Shown here: positions 1-6,175 of the stretch, piece by piece
How positions within the stretch are numbered: position 1 is the stretch's first letter
Layout: each line of letters opens with the position of its first letter
From: Oscillospiraceae bacterium
GTDB taxonomy: Bacteria > Bacillota > Clostridia > Oscillospirales > Ruminococcaceae
Assembly: GCA_016295545.1 (NCBI GenBank)
Contig: JAEDLA010000092.1
Span: 1 to 6,175 of the forward strand
Length of the DNA stretch: 6,175 nt
Reading direction: 5' to 3'
Notes under the pieces: generated by a model
Database searches by the model: none
The model's input: only the letters and a program-made list of their open reading frames with translations
Told to the model about the DNA's origin: nothing
Position numbers and translations under genes: made by a program

Positions 1-727
1 AAACTCTGTTCAGGTACAGACCGTGTGCCATAGCCGTTCTTCCTGCTTTAAGTCTGTCGCAGGCGGCAAGGATAGACGGAATATCCTCCGGCTGAAAACG
101 TTTTTCGCTGACATCAATAAGAGTTCCAGCCATTATCCTAATCATATTATACAAAAAACCGTTGCCTTTTACAAGCATTATCACAGTATCTCCACATTTT
201 TCTATATCAAAGGAATAAATAGTCCGTACAGCAGTTGAAACATTTGTGCAGTCTGTACAAAAAGACGAGAAATCGTGTGTACCCACAAAGTACGCCGCCG
301 CCTGCCTTGCACGGTCTATGTCAAATTTTCTTCTGTAGTGGAACATCAGGTCGGGAGCAAAGGGATTTTTCGATTCACTGCAGTGCATCTTGTAGATGTA
401 CTCCTTTCCCTTGCAGTCAAAGCGTGCGTGGAAGTCCTCGTCAGCCTCCTCACAGCTGAGAACGGATATATCGTCCGGCAGCTCTCCGTTTACGCCTCTT
501 ACGAAGTTAAGGCAGGGAATACGGCTGGAAGTCCTGACGTTGAAGCAGAAGCTGTTGGCATGGACACCCGTATCAGTGCGTGAGCAGCCTGTAATAGTCA
601 CCGGCTCATTGAGAACCTTTGATATATGCTTCTCCACCGTTGCCTGAACGGTAACAGCATTGTTCTGTCTCTGAAAACCGTGATAATTTGTTCCCCTGTA
701 TGCGATAAATACTTTAAGATTCCTCAT
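1..727 (-). CDS. truA: tRNA pseudouridine(38-40) synthase TruA, 3' end cut by window edge
   Basis: TruA isomerises uridines 38, 39 and 40 in the anticodon arm of many tRNAs to pseudouridine in the cytoplasm. The frame starts at ATG 727-725 and stays open to the window edge, giving 242 residues. The N-terminus MRNLKVFIAYRGTNYHGFQR is the usual TruA opening, with the GFQRQ stretch at 17-21. The catalytic motif is CSRTDTGVHA at 48-57, with the nucleophile Asp52. Further family marks are the FHARFDCKGKEYIY block near 99-112, HDFSSF near 151-156, VRTI near 168-171 and GNGFLYNMIRIMAG near 189-202. The last visible residues, AHGLYLNRV, match the family's closing GLYL motif, so only a handful of residues should be missing compared with the usual length of about 245-270. 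It overlaps the end of the upstream YfhO-family gene by 14 bp, which suggests translational coupling. TruA follows ecfT in many Firmicutes. The identification is secure; the exact C-terminus is unseen. Confidence 0.96.
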   Translation of the reverse strand, partial: MRNLKVFIAYRGTNYHGFQRQNNAVTVQATVEKHISKVLNEPVTITGCSRTDTGVHANSFCFNVRTSSRIPCLNFVRGVNGELPDDISVLSCEEADEDFHARFDCKGKEYIYKMHCSESKNPFAPDLMFHYRRKFDIDRARQAAAYFVGTHDFSSFCTDCTNVSTAVRTIYSFDIEKCGDTVIMLVKGNGFLYNMIRIMAGTLIDVSEKRFQPEDIPSILAACDRLKAGRTAMAHGLYLNRV

Positions 728-3503
728 TTGTTTCCTCGCTGTCAGCCTGTTTATCTGCCGGTTCAGGTTTTTCCGGCTCTGTTTCAGCATCTGCGGAGGA
801 TTCAGGCTTGTCACCTCCGGAGCTTTCCGCAGCTGTCTGCGGCTCAGAAGCAGTTTTTTCCTTTTTTCTTTTATCAAGATATACCAGAACTGCGAAAGCA
901 GCTGCACCGGCAGCAGTTCCGCAGCAGCCTGCACTGAAGCCTTCGGGGATATATGAAGCCTTTATGGTATGCTCTCCGGCAGTTACTCTTACGCCGAGCA
1001 TTGCCCCCATAATGTCAAAGGTCTCAGCTTTTTCGCCGTCAATGTAAATGCTCCAGCCCTTTTCATAAGGCATGGTAAGCATAAGTACACCGTCCTCTAA
1101 AGCGTTGACTGTTCCGGTGATTTTTGTATCAGAAAAGCTGGTTATATTAAGCTGTTCATCGGCAAGCTTTTCATAAGCCGCCTCAAAAACTGACTGGTCA
1201 AGGGCAAATGCCATAAGCTTATACTCGCCGCTGTCCACATCTGTCTTAGCCTTGACAGTCACCTTAGCAGTTTCACCTGCCTGAACATTACCCATAGGGA
1301 AAACTATGGGATAATCGCTTATACCGATATTTGAATCAACCGCTTCCCCGTTGTTTTTAACGCTGACGCTCTCACAGCCGCCGTTTGAAGCATAGCCATA
1401 GAGATATCCGCCCTCAACGCCGTCAAAGGTATATGTTGCATAAGCGTTTGTATCTCCGCTTGTTTCCTTTGTGAAATTGTAATTGCCAAAGCTTGTCTTG
1501 GAAACATTCAGTCCGTCATAAGATACAAGTGCCACAGGCTGGGGAGAAAAGCAGGGCTGGTCTATTCCGGTACACAGCTTTACTGCCTCATTCTGAAAAT
1601 CAAAGGGCGAACGGTATCCGGATTCAACGTTCATGTCAAGAATATCTTCATTCACCATATATCCCAGCGAAAGTGGATAATTATTTTTATAGAGACAGCA
1701 GTTCTGTGAAGAACCTACAACGCTCAGTGCGGCTTCCTCACTTCTCAGCGTACCGTCTTTGGAAATAATATACCTCAATCCAAGCATAGAATTTACAACA
1801 GGTGTTGAGAGCCTGTAGTAATAGCGGTTTCCTGCACCGGAGGCGTAAAGTCCAAGCCGCTGAATAAATCTTGTTACCGACTCGTTGGCAGCTGAGGAGA
1901 ACTGTGATATACCGTAATAGCCGTAAAGCGAGCTGTCATTGAGAGTATATGTCTTAGTCATCTCAGTGCGGTAAAACAGCGGATTATCCATTTTCTCAGC
2001 CTTTTCAAGAAGCTCCTGTACATTATCGTTATTTGAGGGATAGCTCTTGTAATCAGATGTTCCGACAGTTCTCACGCCAAGAGCAGCATTGCTCCACAGC
2101 TCACTGATAACAGCTGTCATAATGAAAAGACTGAGAACGGTATTCCTGACCTTATCCTTTTTAAAGGGGAAAATCTTTACGGCAACAAAAATCAGGATAA
2201 ATGCCGCAGTTATTATCAGGGAGCTTTTCAGCTCCTTTGTTAAAGTGAATTTCTCCTCTCCGCAGGTAACATAATTCAGATAAAAAACAACAATTGGGAA
2301 AATCAGCATAAGCGGCAGCTGATACAGCTTTATGCCCTTTTCCATGATAACATCGTATGCCCTGTAAGCCGCCGCTATAAGCACAAAGGAGAAAATAAAG
2401 GCAAAACGGTATGGTATCATATTGGTGAAATGGAATCCGTGCCAGATATAGTTCAGCACATTCATGTTGCAGCTTACGGCAATAAGTGCAAGCATGAGGA
2501 CAGCTGATATCTTTTCTCGCAGCTTTATTCCGGCAGAGAAAAGAAATACGCCCATAAGCACTACTGCAAGCATTCCGCAGGCAAAGTTAGGCAGTCCCTC
2601 CTTTGTGGCAGGCTCGCTGTAGGATATGAGATTTGCAAATATATCCGTCCATTTCTCGTAAAAGGTTATATCAGCCGGAAAAACATTGTTTGCACTGTGA
2701 GTAAGCTGTAATCCGAAGTATGCCGGAAGAAGCATAAATCCGCCCAGAGCTATTCCGATAACGGCAGAGCGAGCCATTATCCACAGCTTTGCAAAGAAAT
2801 CCTTTATGCTTCCGGCGTATATTATTACAGCTGCCGCAAACATAAACACAGTGAAAATACAGGTAAAATAGCCGATATAATAGTTTGAAACAAGTGAAAC
2901 TGCAAGGGCAATGGTAAAGGTCATCCACTTCTTTTCACGGCATACAGCCACAACTCCTGTCATGACAAGAGGGAAAAGAGCAATGGTATCAAACCACATT
3001 ACATTCCAGTAATAGCCCAGCATATAGCTGCAAAGTGCAAACATTGAGGAGAAAATACAGATAGAAAAGTCCTTTCTCCTGAATGTATACCTGAGAAAAC
3101 AGCTGAAAAAAGCTCCGCAGAAGCCGATTTTTGCAATAAGGATAAATGTAAGGGCGTCCCTGACGTGCTCCTCATCAAAGAAAACAGAAAAAATATTCAG
3201 CGGACTTGCAGCATAATAGGAGATAAGGGAAAGAAAATTCGTTCCCATACCGTTCTGCCATGAATAAAGGAAAGAACCGCCGGTCAGCAGCTTTTCACGG
3301 ACAACACGGAAAAAGGGATAATACTGATGCCACAGGTCAACTACTAACATCTGCTCATCGCCAAAGGGATGGATTCCCGCTTTTCTGAAAGCAAAGGTCA
3401 TTATTGCCGCCGGTATCAGAAAGGATATTACAAAGTAAAGCACACCCTTTTCATAGAGTATATCATATAAGCGGTTTTTTTTCAGTTCATTTGTTTTCTT
3501 CAT
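714..3503 (-). CDS. YfhO-family polytopic membrane protein, probable GT-C-type envelope glycosyltransferase
   Basis: About 929 residues from the chosen start. Residues about 20-40 form the first membrane helix. The next loop carries GIHPFGDEQM and then D56 followed by QYYPF at 60-64, the acidic first-loop motif typical of YfhO and GT-C enzymes. Some 12-13 more hydrophobic segments follow to about residue 469, with the family-like PYRFAF at 364-369. A large, probably extracytoplasmic part spans about 470-857: it has the SLYGYYGISQFSSAANES stretch near 525-542 and a beta-rich end with GW at 816-817 and YIDG at 820-823. A last helix (about 858-876), a basic KRKKEK cluster and an acidic, Pro/Ala/Ser-rich tail of 46 residues close the protein. 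In Bacillus subtilis YfhO works with CsbB in adding sugar to lipoteichoic acid; the substrate here is unknown. The start at 3503 has a strong site (AAAGGAG, 5 nt spacer); an in-frame ATG at 3527 would add 8 residues but has no good site. Family call firm, function inferred. Confidence 0.9.
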   Translation of the reverse strand: MKKTNELKKNRLYDILYEKGVLYFVISFLIPAAIMTFAFRKAGIHPFGDEQMLVVDLWHQYYPFFRVVREKLLTGGSFLYSWQNGMGTNFLSLISYYAASPLNIFSVFFDEEHVRDALTFILIAKIGFCGAFFSCFLRYTFRRKDFSICIFSSMFALCSYMLGYYWNVMWFDTIALFPLVMTGVVAVCREKKWMTFTIALAVSLVSNYYIGYFTCIFTVFMFAAAVIIYAGSIKDFFAKLWIMARSAVIGIALGGFMLLPAYFGLQLTHSANNVFPADITFYEKWTDIFANLISYSEPATKEGLPNFACGMLAVVLMGVFLFSAGIKLREKISAVLMLALIAVSCNMNVLNYIWHGFHFTNMIPYRFAFIFSFVLIAAAYRAYDVIMEKGIKLYQLPLMLIFPIVVFYLNYVTCGEEKFTLTKELKSSLIITAAFILIFVAVKIFPFKKDKVRNTVLSLFIMTAVISELWSNAALGVRTVGTSDYKSYPSNNDNVQELLEKAEKMDNPLFYRTEMTKTYTLNDSSLYGYYGISQFSSAANESVTRFIQRLGLYASGAGNRYYYRLSTPVVNSMLGLRYIISKDGTLRSEEAALSVVGSSQNCCLYKNNYPLSLGYMVNEDILDMNVESGYRSPFDFQNEAVKLCTGIDQPCFSPQPVALVSYDGLNVSKTSFGNYNFTKETSGDTNAYATYTFDGVEGGYLYGYASNGGCESVSVKNNGEAVDSNIGISDYPIVFPMGNVQAGETAKVTVKAKTDVDSGEYKLMAFALDQSVFEAAYEKLADEQLNITSFSDTKITGTVNALEDGVLMLTMPYEKGWSIYIDGEKAETFDIMGAMLGVRVTAGEHTIKASYIPEGFSAGCCGTAAGAAAFAVLVYLDKRKKEKTASEPQTAAESSGGDKPESSADAETEPEKPEPADKQADSEETNEES
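733..738 (-). promoter_or_regulatory. Ribosome-binding site of truA inside the upstream gene
   Basis: The minus strand reads CGAGGA, then AACAA, then the truA ATG, so the GAGG core lies 6 nt before the start. The site is made from the last codons of the YfhO-family gene (the D-S-E-E-T-N region), so ribosomes finishing that gene pass over and stop next to it. It supports the 727 start for truA. Confidence 0.7.
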
Positions 3504-3508
3504 TGTTT

Positions 3509-3515
3509 CTCCTTT
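3509..3515 (-). promoter_or_regulatory. Strong ribosome-binding site deciding the start of the YfhO-family gene
   Basis: The minus strand reads AAAGGAG, a 5-nt spacer AAACA, then ATG at 3503-3501. The other in-frame ATG, at 3527-3525, overlaps the ecfT stop as TGATG and is preceded only by AGAGCTGTTCTG, a weak match. I therefore place the start at 3503, leaving 23 bp after the ecfT stop. Confidence 0.75.
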
Positions 3516-3526
3516 GTTTATTCGCA

Positions 3527-4357
3527 TCAGAACAGCTCTGTAATATTAATATTTTTGAGCAATCTGTCTGCCGCAATAATCACACCAAGAAAAATCACGG
3601 TAACTGCAAGAGCAGCAAAATCTCTCGGTGCAGCTTTAAGCTGCCGCAGTCTTGTTCTGCCCTCTCCGCCGTTGTAGCAGCGGCACTCCATTGCCGAAGC
3701 AAGCTCGTCCGCACGCCTGAAAGCTGAAACAAACAGCGGTATCATAATAGATATCATGTTCTTTACTCTTGCCATAAGCTTTCCGCTGTCAAGCTCTGCT
3801 CCCCTTGCTTTCTGAGCCGCCATTATCCTGTCCGTCTCCTCGATAAGAGTAGGGATAAACCTCAGGGCAATGGACATCATCATAGCAAGCTCATGTACAG
3901 GGAATTTCAGCTTTTTCAGCGGTGAAAGCAGTCTTTCAATAGCGTCTGTAAGCGTTATGGGCGAGGTGGTATAGGTGAGAAGTGAACTGCCGGAAATAAG
4001 CAGTACGATCCTCACTATCATAAACAGGCTTATATTTATTCCGCCGGTAGTTATTTTTATGAATTTCCACTGCCAGCAGACCTCTCCGGAGCTGACGAAA
4101 AACAGGTTGAGCAGCGCTGTTATCAGCAGAAAGGGCAGCAGCGGCTTTATGCTTTTGGCGAACATTTTTACAGGTATCTTCGACATAAGCACTGCCATTA
4201 CCGTAAAAACAGCTCCCAGCACAAGACACCACACGGAATCACCGATAAACAGCATAACGATAAAAATAAGCGTTATTATTATCTTGAAGCGTGGATCAAG
4301 CCTGTGTATAAGGCTGTTTCCCGGAAAATACTGACCTATGGTTATATCCTTCAGCAA
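3527..4357 (-). CDS. ecfT: Energy-coupling factor transporter transmembrane subunit EcfT
   Basis: EcfT is the membrane scaffold that couples ATP hydrolysis by EcfA1/EcfA2 to movement of substrate-binding S subunits for vitamins or metals. The protein has 276 residues, normal for the family. The N-terminus DITIGQYFPGNSLIHRLDPR (4-23) is the conserved EcfT opening. Hydrophobic segments lie at about 24-38, 41-58, 72-90, 107-129 and 247-264. The cytoplasmic coupling helices between them carry the two Arg signatures that contact the ATPases: A-R-G at 184-186 in AQKARGAELD, and C-R-C at 225-227 in AMECRCYNGGEGRT. The start is TTG at 4357-4355: an in-frame TAA lies two codons upstream and GGGAGGA lies about 10 nt before it. 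It overlaps the end of ecfA2 by 7 bp, a sign of coupled translation and matched subunit supply. No S-subunit gene is next to it, as expected for a shared group II module. Confidence 0.96.
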   Translation of the reverse strand: MLKDITIGQYFPGNSLIHRLDPRFKIIITLIFIVMLFIGDSVWCLVLGAVFTVMAVLMSKIPVKMFAKSIKPLLPFLLITALLNLFFVSSGEVCWQWKFIKITTGGINISLFMIVRIVLLISGSSLLTYTTSPITLTDAIERLLSPLKKLKFPVHELAMMMSIALRFIPTLIEETDRIMAAQKARGAELDSGKLMARVKNMISIMIPLFVSAFRRADELASAMECRCYNGGEGRTRLRQLKAAPRDFAALAVTVIFLGVIIAADRLLKNINITELF

Positions 4358-5223
4358 TTCTTATTGTCCTCCCTTTTTTTCAGCTCTTTTACAAGAAGCT
4401 CCTTTGCGTAGCCTACGGTATAGACCTCCTTGCCGAAGTCAAGTCCGGACCGCTTCAGACTGCCGAAAACCTTTGTTATCTGCGGCACGTCAAGCCCGAT
4501 CTTCTCAATTTCCTCAGCTCTGCCGAAAACCTTTTTTGTCTCATCAAAGCAGAACAGCCTTGACTTGTTCATTACAAGTATTTTATCGGCAAAGCCTGCA
4601 ATATCCTCCATGCTGTGGGAAACTATAAGTATGGTTTTCTTAGTTTTTTTATGGTAATCCTTTATAAGTCCCAGTATTTTGTCACGTCCTGCCGGATCAA
4701 GTCCGGCGGTTGGCTCGTCAAGAATAAGTATTCTCGGCTCCATAGCCATAACGCCTGCAATAGCGACACGCCGCTTCTGTCCGCCGGAAAGCTCAAAGGG
4801 AGAACGCTCCAGAAGCTCCTCCGAAAGACCTATGCTTTCCGCTGTTTCATGGACTCTGCGGCTGATCTCCTTTTCATCAAGTCCCATATTTTTCGGGCCA
4901 AAGGCAATATCCTTGAAAACCGTCTCCTCGAATATCTGATGCTCCGGATACTGGAAAACAAGTCCGACCTTAAAGCGGACATTCCTGATATTCTCTTTTT
5001 TCTCCCATATATCCTTGCCGTCAAGGAGAATCCGGCCTGACGTAGGTCTGAGAAGTCCGTTGAAATGCTGGATAAGGGTAGACTTTCCTGAGCCTGTATG
5101 TCCCATTACGCCAATCATTTCCCCTTCCTCGATTTCCAGGTCAACGTGATCGACTGCCGTTTTCTCAAAGGGTGTTCCCTGACTGTAGACGTAGGTCAGC
5201 TCCTCAGTTTTCAGAATTGCCAA
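4351..5223 (-). CDS. ecfA2: Energy-coupling factor transporter ATP-binding protein EcfA2
   Basis: Second ATPase of the ECF module; it pairs with EcfA1 on the cytoplasmic face of EcfT and hydrolyses ATP to drive uptake. 290 residues, the usual length. Motifs in order: Walker A GHTGSGKST 41-49, Q-loop Gln91 in FQYPEHQIFEETV, ABC signature LSGGQKRR 145-152, Walker B ILILDEP 165-171 with Glu170, D-loop AGLD 173-176, and the switch His203. The YPEHQ after the Q-loop glutamine marks EcfA2 rather than EcfA1, whose counterpart reads NPDNQ. The C-terminal segment [11 protein letters not shown] (240-250) is the EcfA-specific extension that follows the ABC core. All catalytic residues are present. The start is TTG 5223-5221 with AAGGAG 8 nt upstream; no in-frame ATG fits better. 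It lies 33 bp after ecfA1 and overlaps ecfT by 7 bp. It used to be annotated as a cobalt transporter CbiO protein. Confidence 0.97.
   Translation of the reverse strand: MAILKTEELTYVYSQGTPFEKTAVDHVDLEIEEGEMIGVMGHTGSGKSTLIQHFNGLLRPTSGRILLDGKDIWEKKENIRNVRFKVGLVFQYPEHQIFEETVFKDIAFGPKNMGLDEKEISRRVHETAESIGLSEELLERSPFELSGGQKRRVAIAGVMAMEPRILILDEPTAGLDPAGRDKILGLIKDYHKKTKKTILIVSHSMEDIAGFADKILVMNKSRLFCFDETKKVFGRAEEIEKIGLDVPQITKVFGSLKRSGLDFGKEVYTVGYAKELLVKELKKREDNKNC
4367..4373 (-). promoter_or_regulatory. Ribosome-binding site for the TTG start of ecfT
   Basis: The minus strand reads GGGAGGA, with about 10 nt between the GGAGG core and TTG 4357-4355. It lies in the last codons of ecfA2. The strong core and the stop codon just upstream in the ecfT frame make this TTG the best start, although the spacer is a little long. 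Confidence 0.65.
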
Positions 5224-5231
5224 TAATATCG

Positions 5232-5237
5232 CTCCTT
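5232..5237 (-). promoter_or_regulatory. Ribosome-binding site for the TTG start of ecfA2
   Basis: The minus strand reads AAGGAG, then an 8-nt spacer CGATATTA, then TTG 5223-5221. It sits in the 33-bp gap after the ecfA1 stop. An ATG at 5248-5246 in the same gap is out of frame with ecfA2 and lacks a site, so the TTG is the supported start. Confidence 0.7.
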
Positions 5238-5256
5238 GCTTTGCTCATTTATCTAA

Positions 5257-6123
5257 TCAGCTGAATAATTTCAGTATAGCCTCCGTACACTGCTCCTCTG
5301 TGATTATCTCCGGGGATATGTCGAAGCCCTCGCATTTCAGCTCCCATGCAAGCTCAGTCACCTGTGGTACGTCAAGTCCGATTTTTTTCAGCATCTCCAC
5401 CTGTGAAAAAACCTTTTCCGGCGTGCTGTCCATAACGGCTCTGCCTTTGTCCATTACCACAACTCTGCCGCACTGTGCCGCTTCGTCCATATAATGGGTG
5501 ATAAGGACAATCGTTATGCCATATTCCCTGTTCATTTTCTTTACAGTTGCCATAACCTCCCTGCGTCCCTGAGGATCAAGCATAGCAGTAGGTTCGTCAA
5601 GAATTATGCATTTCGGACGCATTGCAATTATTCCTGCAATGGCAACTCTCTGCTTCTGTCCGCCGGAAAGCTGACTGGGAGAATGCATACGATAATCATA
5701 CATATTCACAGCTTTCAGTGCTTCATCCACACGGCGGCGCATTTCCTCATAGGGTACGCCGAGATTTTCCAGTCCGAAAGCAACGTCCTCCTCCACAATA
5801 GAGGAAACTATCTGATTGTCGGGATTCTGAAAAACCATTCCGGCTCTCTGACGAAGCTCAAAAAGCTTTGAATCATCAGCGGTATCAATGCCGTCCACAA
5901 GCACCTTTCCGGATGTGGGAACAAGAATGCCGTTAAGATGCTTTGCAAGGGTAGACTTTCCTGAGCCGTTATGTCCCAGTACAGCCACAAATTCACCTGC
6001 TTTTATTTTCAGATCAATGCCCCTGAGCACCTCCTGCGGCTTGTCATTTTCGCCCTCTCCGCTTCCGTAGCTGAAACGCAGCTCTTTTATTTCAATGATA
6101 TACTCATTATTTGCCTTATCCAT
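5257..6123 (-). CDS. ecfA1: Energy-coupling factor transporter ATP-binding protein EcfA1
   Basis: First ATPase of the ECF module and first gene of the cluster in this window. 288 residues, close to the family norm. Motifs in order: Walker [10 protein letters not shown] 50-58, Q-loop Gln99 in [20 protein letters not shown], signature LSGGQKQR 152-159, Walker B CIILDEP 172-178 with Glu177, and switch His210 in [14 protein letters not shown] after the Q-loop glutamine is characteristic of EcfA1. The tail [17 protein letters not shown] (246-262) is the EcfA extension and parallels the one in EcfA2. The two proteins form an asymmetric dimer under EcfT. A short acidic, charged insert, [11 protein letters not shown] near 21-31, lies before the first core strand. 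ATG 6123-6121 is preceded by AAAGGA with a 4-nt spacer. In many Firmicutes this gene follows rplQ, so transcription may come from the ribosomal-protein operon or from a promoter outside the window. Confidence 0.97.
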   Translation of the reverse strand: MDKANNEYIIEIKELRFSYGSGEGENDKPQEVLRGIDLKIKAGEFVAVLGHNGSGKSTLAKHLNGILVPTSGKVLVDGIDTADDSKLFELRQRAGMVFQNPDNQIVSSIVEEDVAFGLENLGVPYEEMRRRVDEALKAVNMYDYRMHSPSQLSGGQKQRVAIAGIIAMRPKCIILDEPTAMLDPQGRREVMATVKKMNREYGITIVLITHYMDEAAQCGRVVVMDKGRAVMDSTPEKVFSQVEMLKKIGLDVPQVTELAWELKCEGFDISPEIITEEQCTEAILKLFS

Positions 6124-6175
6124 AAAATCCTTTCATGCATAGGGGGATTAAGTTTATTTTCTGTATATTCAAGGG
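6124..6175 (-). other. Leader upstream of ecfA1 (partial, window edge)
   Basis: These 52 bases hold the ecfA1 ribosome-binding site AAAGGA at 6133-6128, a palindromic ATGCAT at 6140-6135 and an A/T-rich stretch further out. I see no convincing pair of -35 and -10 boxes and no hairpin followed by T residues. Two of the three minus-strand frames stay open through it, so an upstream gene could end just past the ecfA1 start, but neither short peptide resembles the end of ribosomal protein L17. Confidence 0.4.

Noticed and set aside
714..3527. The large membrane gene as a possible defence or mobile-element gene
   Set aside because: Its membrane layout, first-loop Asp motif and C-terminal GW..YIDG features fit the YfhO family, and no integrase, transposase, inverted repeats or target duplication flank it.
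3630..3644. Perfect inverted repeat with 7-bp arms and a 1-base centre inside ecfT
   Set aside because: A one-base loop cannot form a stable RNA hairpin, it lies within conserved coding sequence, and no T tract follows, so it is neither a terminator nor a clear operator.
3975..4334. Plus-strand open frame of 119 codons opposite ecfT
   Set aside because: It is fully antisense to a confidently identified gene, resembles no known family and has no convincing start signals. The other plus-strand frames in the window are rejected for the same reason.
4374..4380. Run of seven A on the minus strand near the end of ecfA2, a possible slippage site into the ecfT frame
   Set aside because: The zero-frame codons do not make a canonical slippery heptamer, and an in-frame TAA two codons before the ecfT TTG would end any shifted product, so no EcfA2-EcfT fusion could result.
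5204..5248. A 14-codon minus-strand frame starting ATG AGC AAA in the ecfA1-ecfA2 gap and overlapping the ecfA2 start
   Set aside because: There is no ribosome-binding site before its ATG, and its own sequence contains the ecfA2 site. It is most simply chance.
6124..6175. Possible promoter (TTGAAT or TATACA) upstream of ecfA1
   Set aside because: No partner box with 16-18 base spacing is visible for either hexamer, and the sequence is cut by the window edge.

Overview
The window reads as part of one tightly packed operon, entirely on the minus strand. Transcription runs from right (6175) to left (1): ecfA1, ecfA2, ecfT, a very large YfhO-family membrane protein gene, then truA, which runs off the left edge. 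Gaps between genes are at most 33 bp, two or three junctions overlap (depending on the yfhO-family start), and I see no internal terminator, RNA gene, repeat array or mobile element. Plus-strand open frames opposite these genes look like shadows.

Organism: a low-to-moderate G+C Firmicute, most likely a clostridium of the Ruminococcus/Oscillospiraceae kind. The grounds are the ecfA1-ecfA2-ecfT-truA order (a Firmicute hallmark, usually between rpoA-rplQ and rplM-rpsI), purine-rich Shine-Dalgarno sites, frequent AGA/AGG and ATA codons, and TTG starts. The genus is inference.

Layout. 6124-6175 is the leader of ecfA1; it has a ribosome-binding site but no clear promoter and no recognisable end of rplQ. 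4351-6123 encodes the two different ABC ATPases of a group II energy-coupling factor (ECF) transporter, and 3527-4357 encodes the transmembrane coupling subunit EcfT. Together they form the shared energising module; the vitamin- or metal-binding S subunits are not in this window and would be encoded elsewhere. 714-3503 encodes a polytopic protein of about 929 residues with YfhO hallmarks, a family linked in Bacillus to glycosylation of cell-envelope polymers. 1-727 encodes nearly all of the tRNA pseudouridine synthase TruA.

The main point of interest is the roughly 2.8 kb YfhO-family gene placed between ecfT and truA, which are normally adjacent. It is translationally woven into the operon: its first possible start overlaps the ecfT stop, and its last codons contain the truA ribosome-binding site. 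Its unusual acidic C-terminal tail lies in that same stretch. I do not see a clearly new defence or mobile system here.
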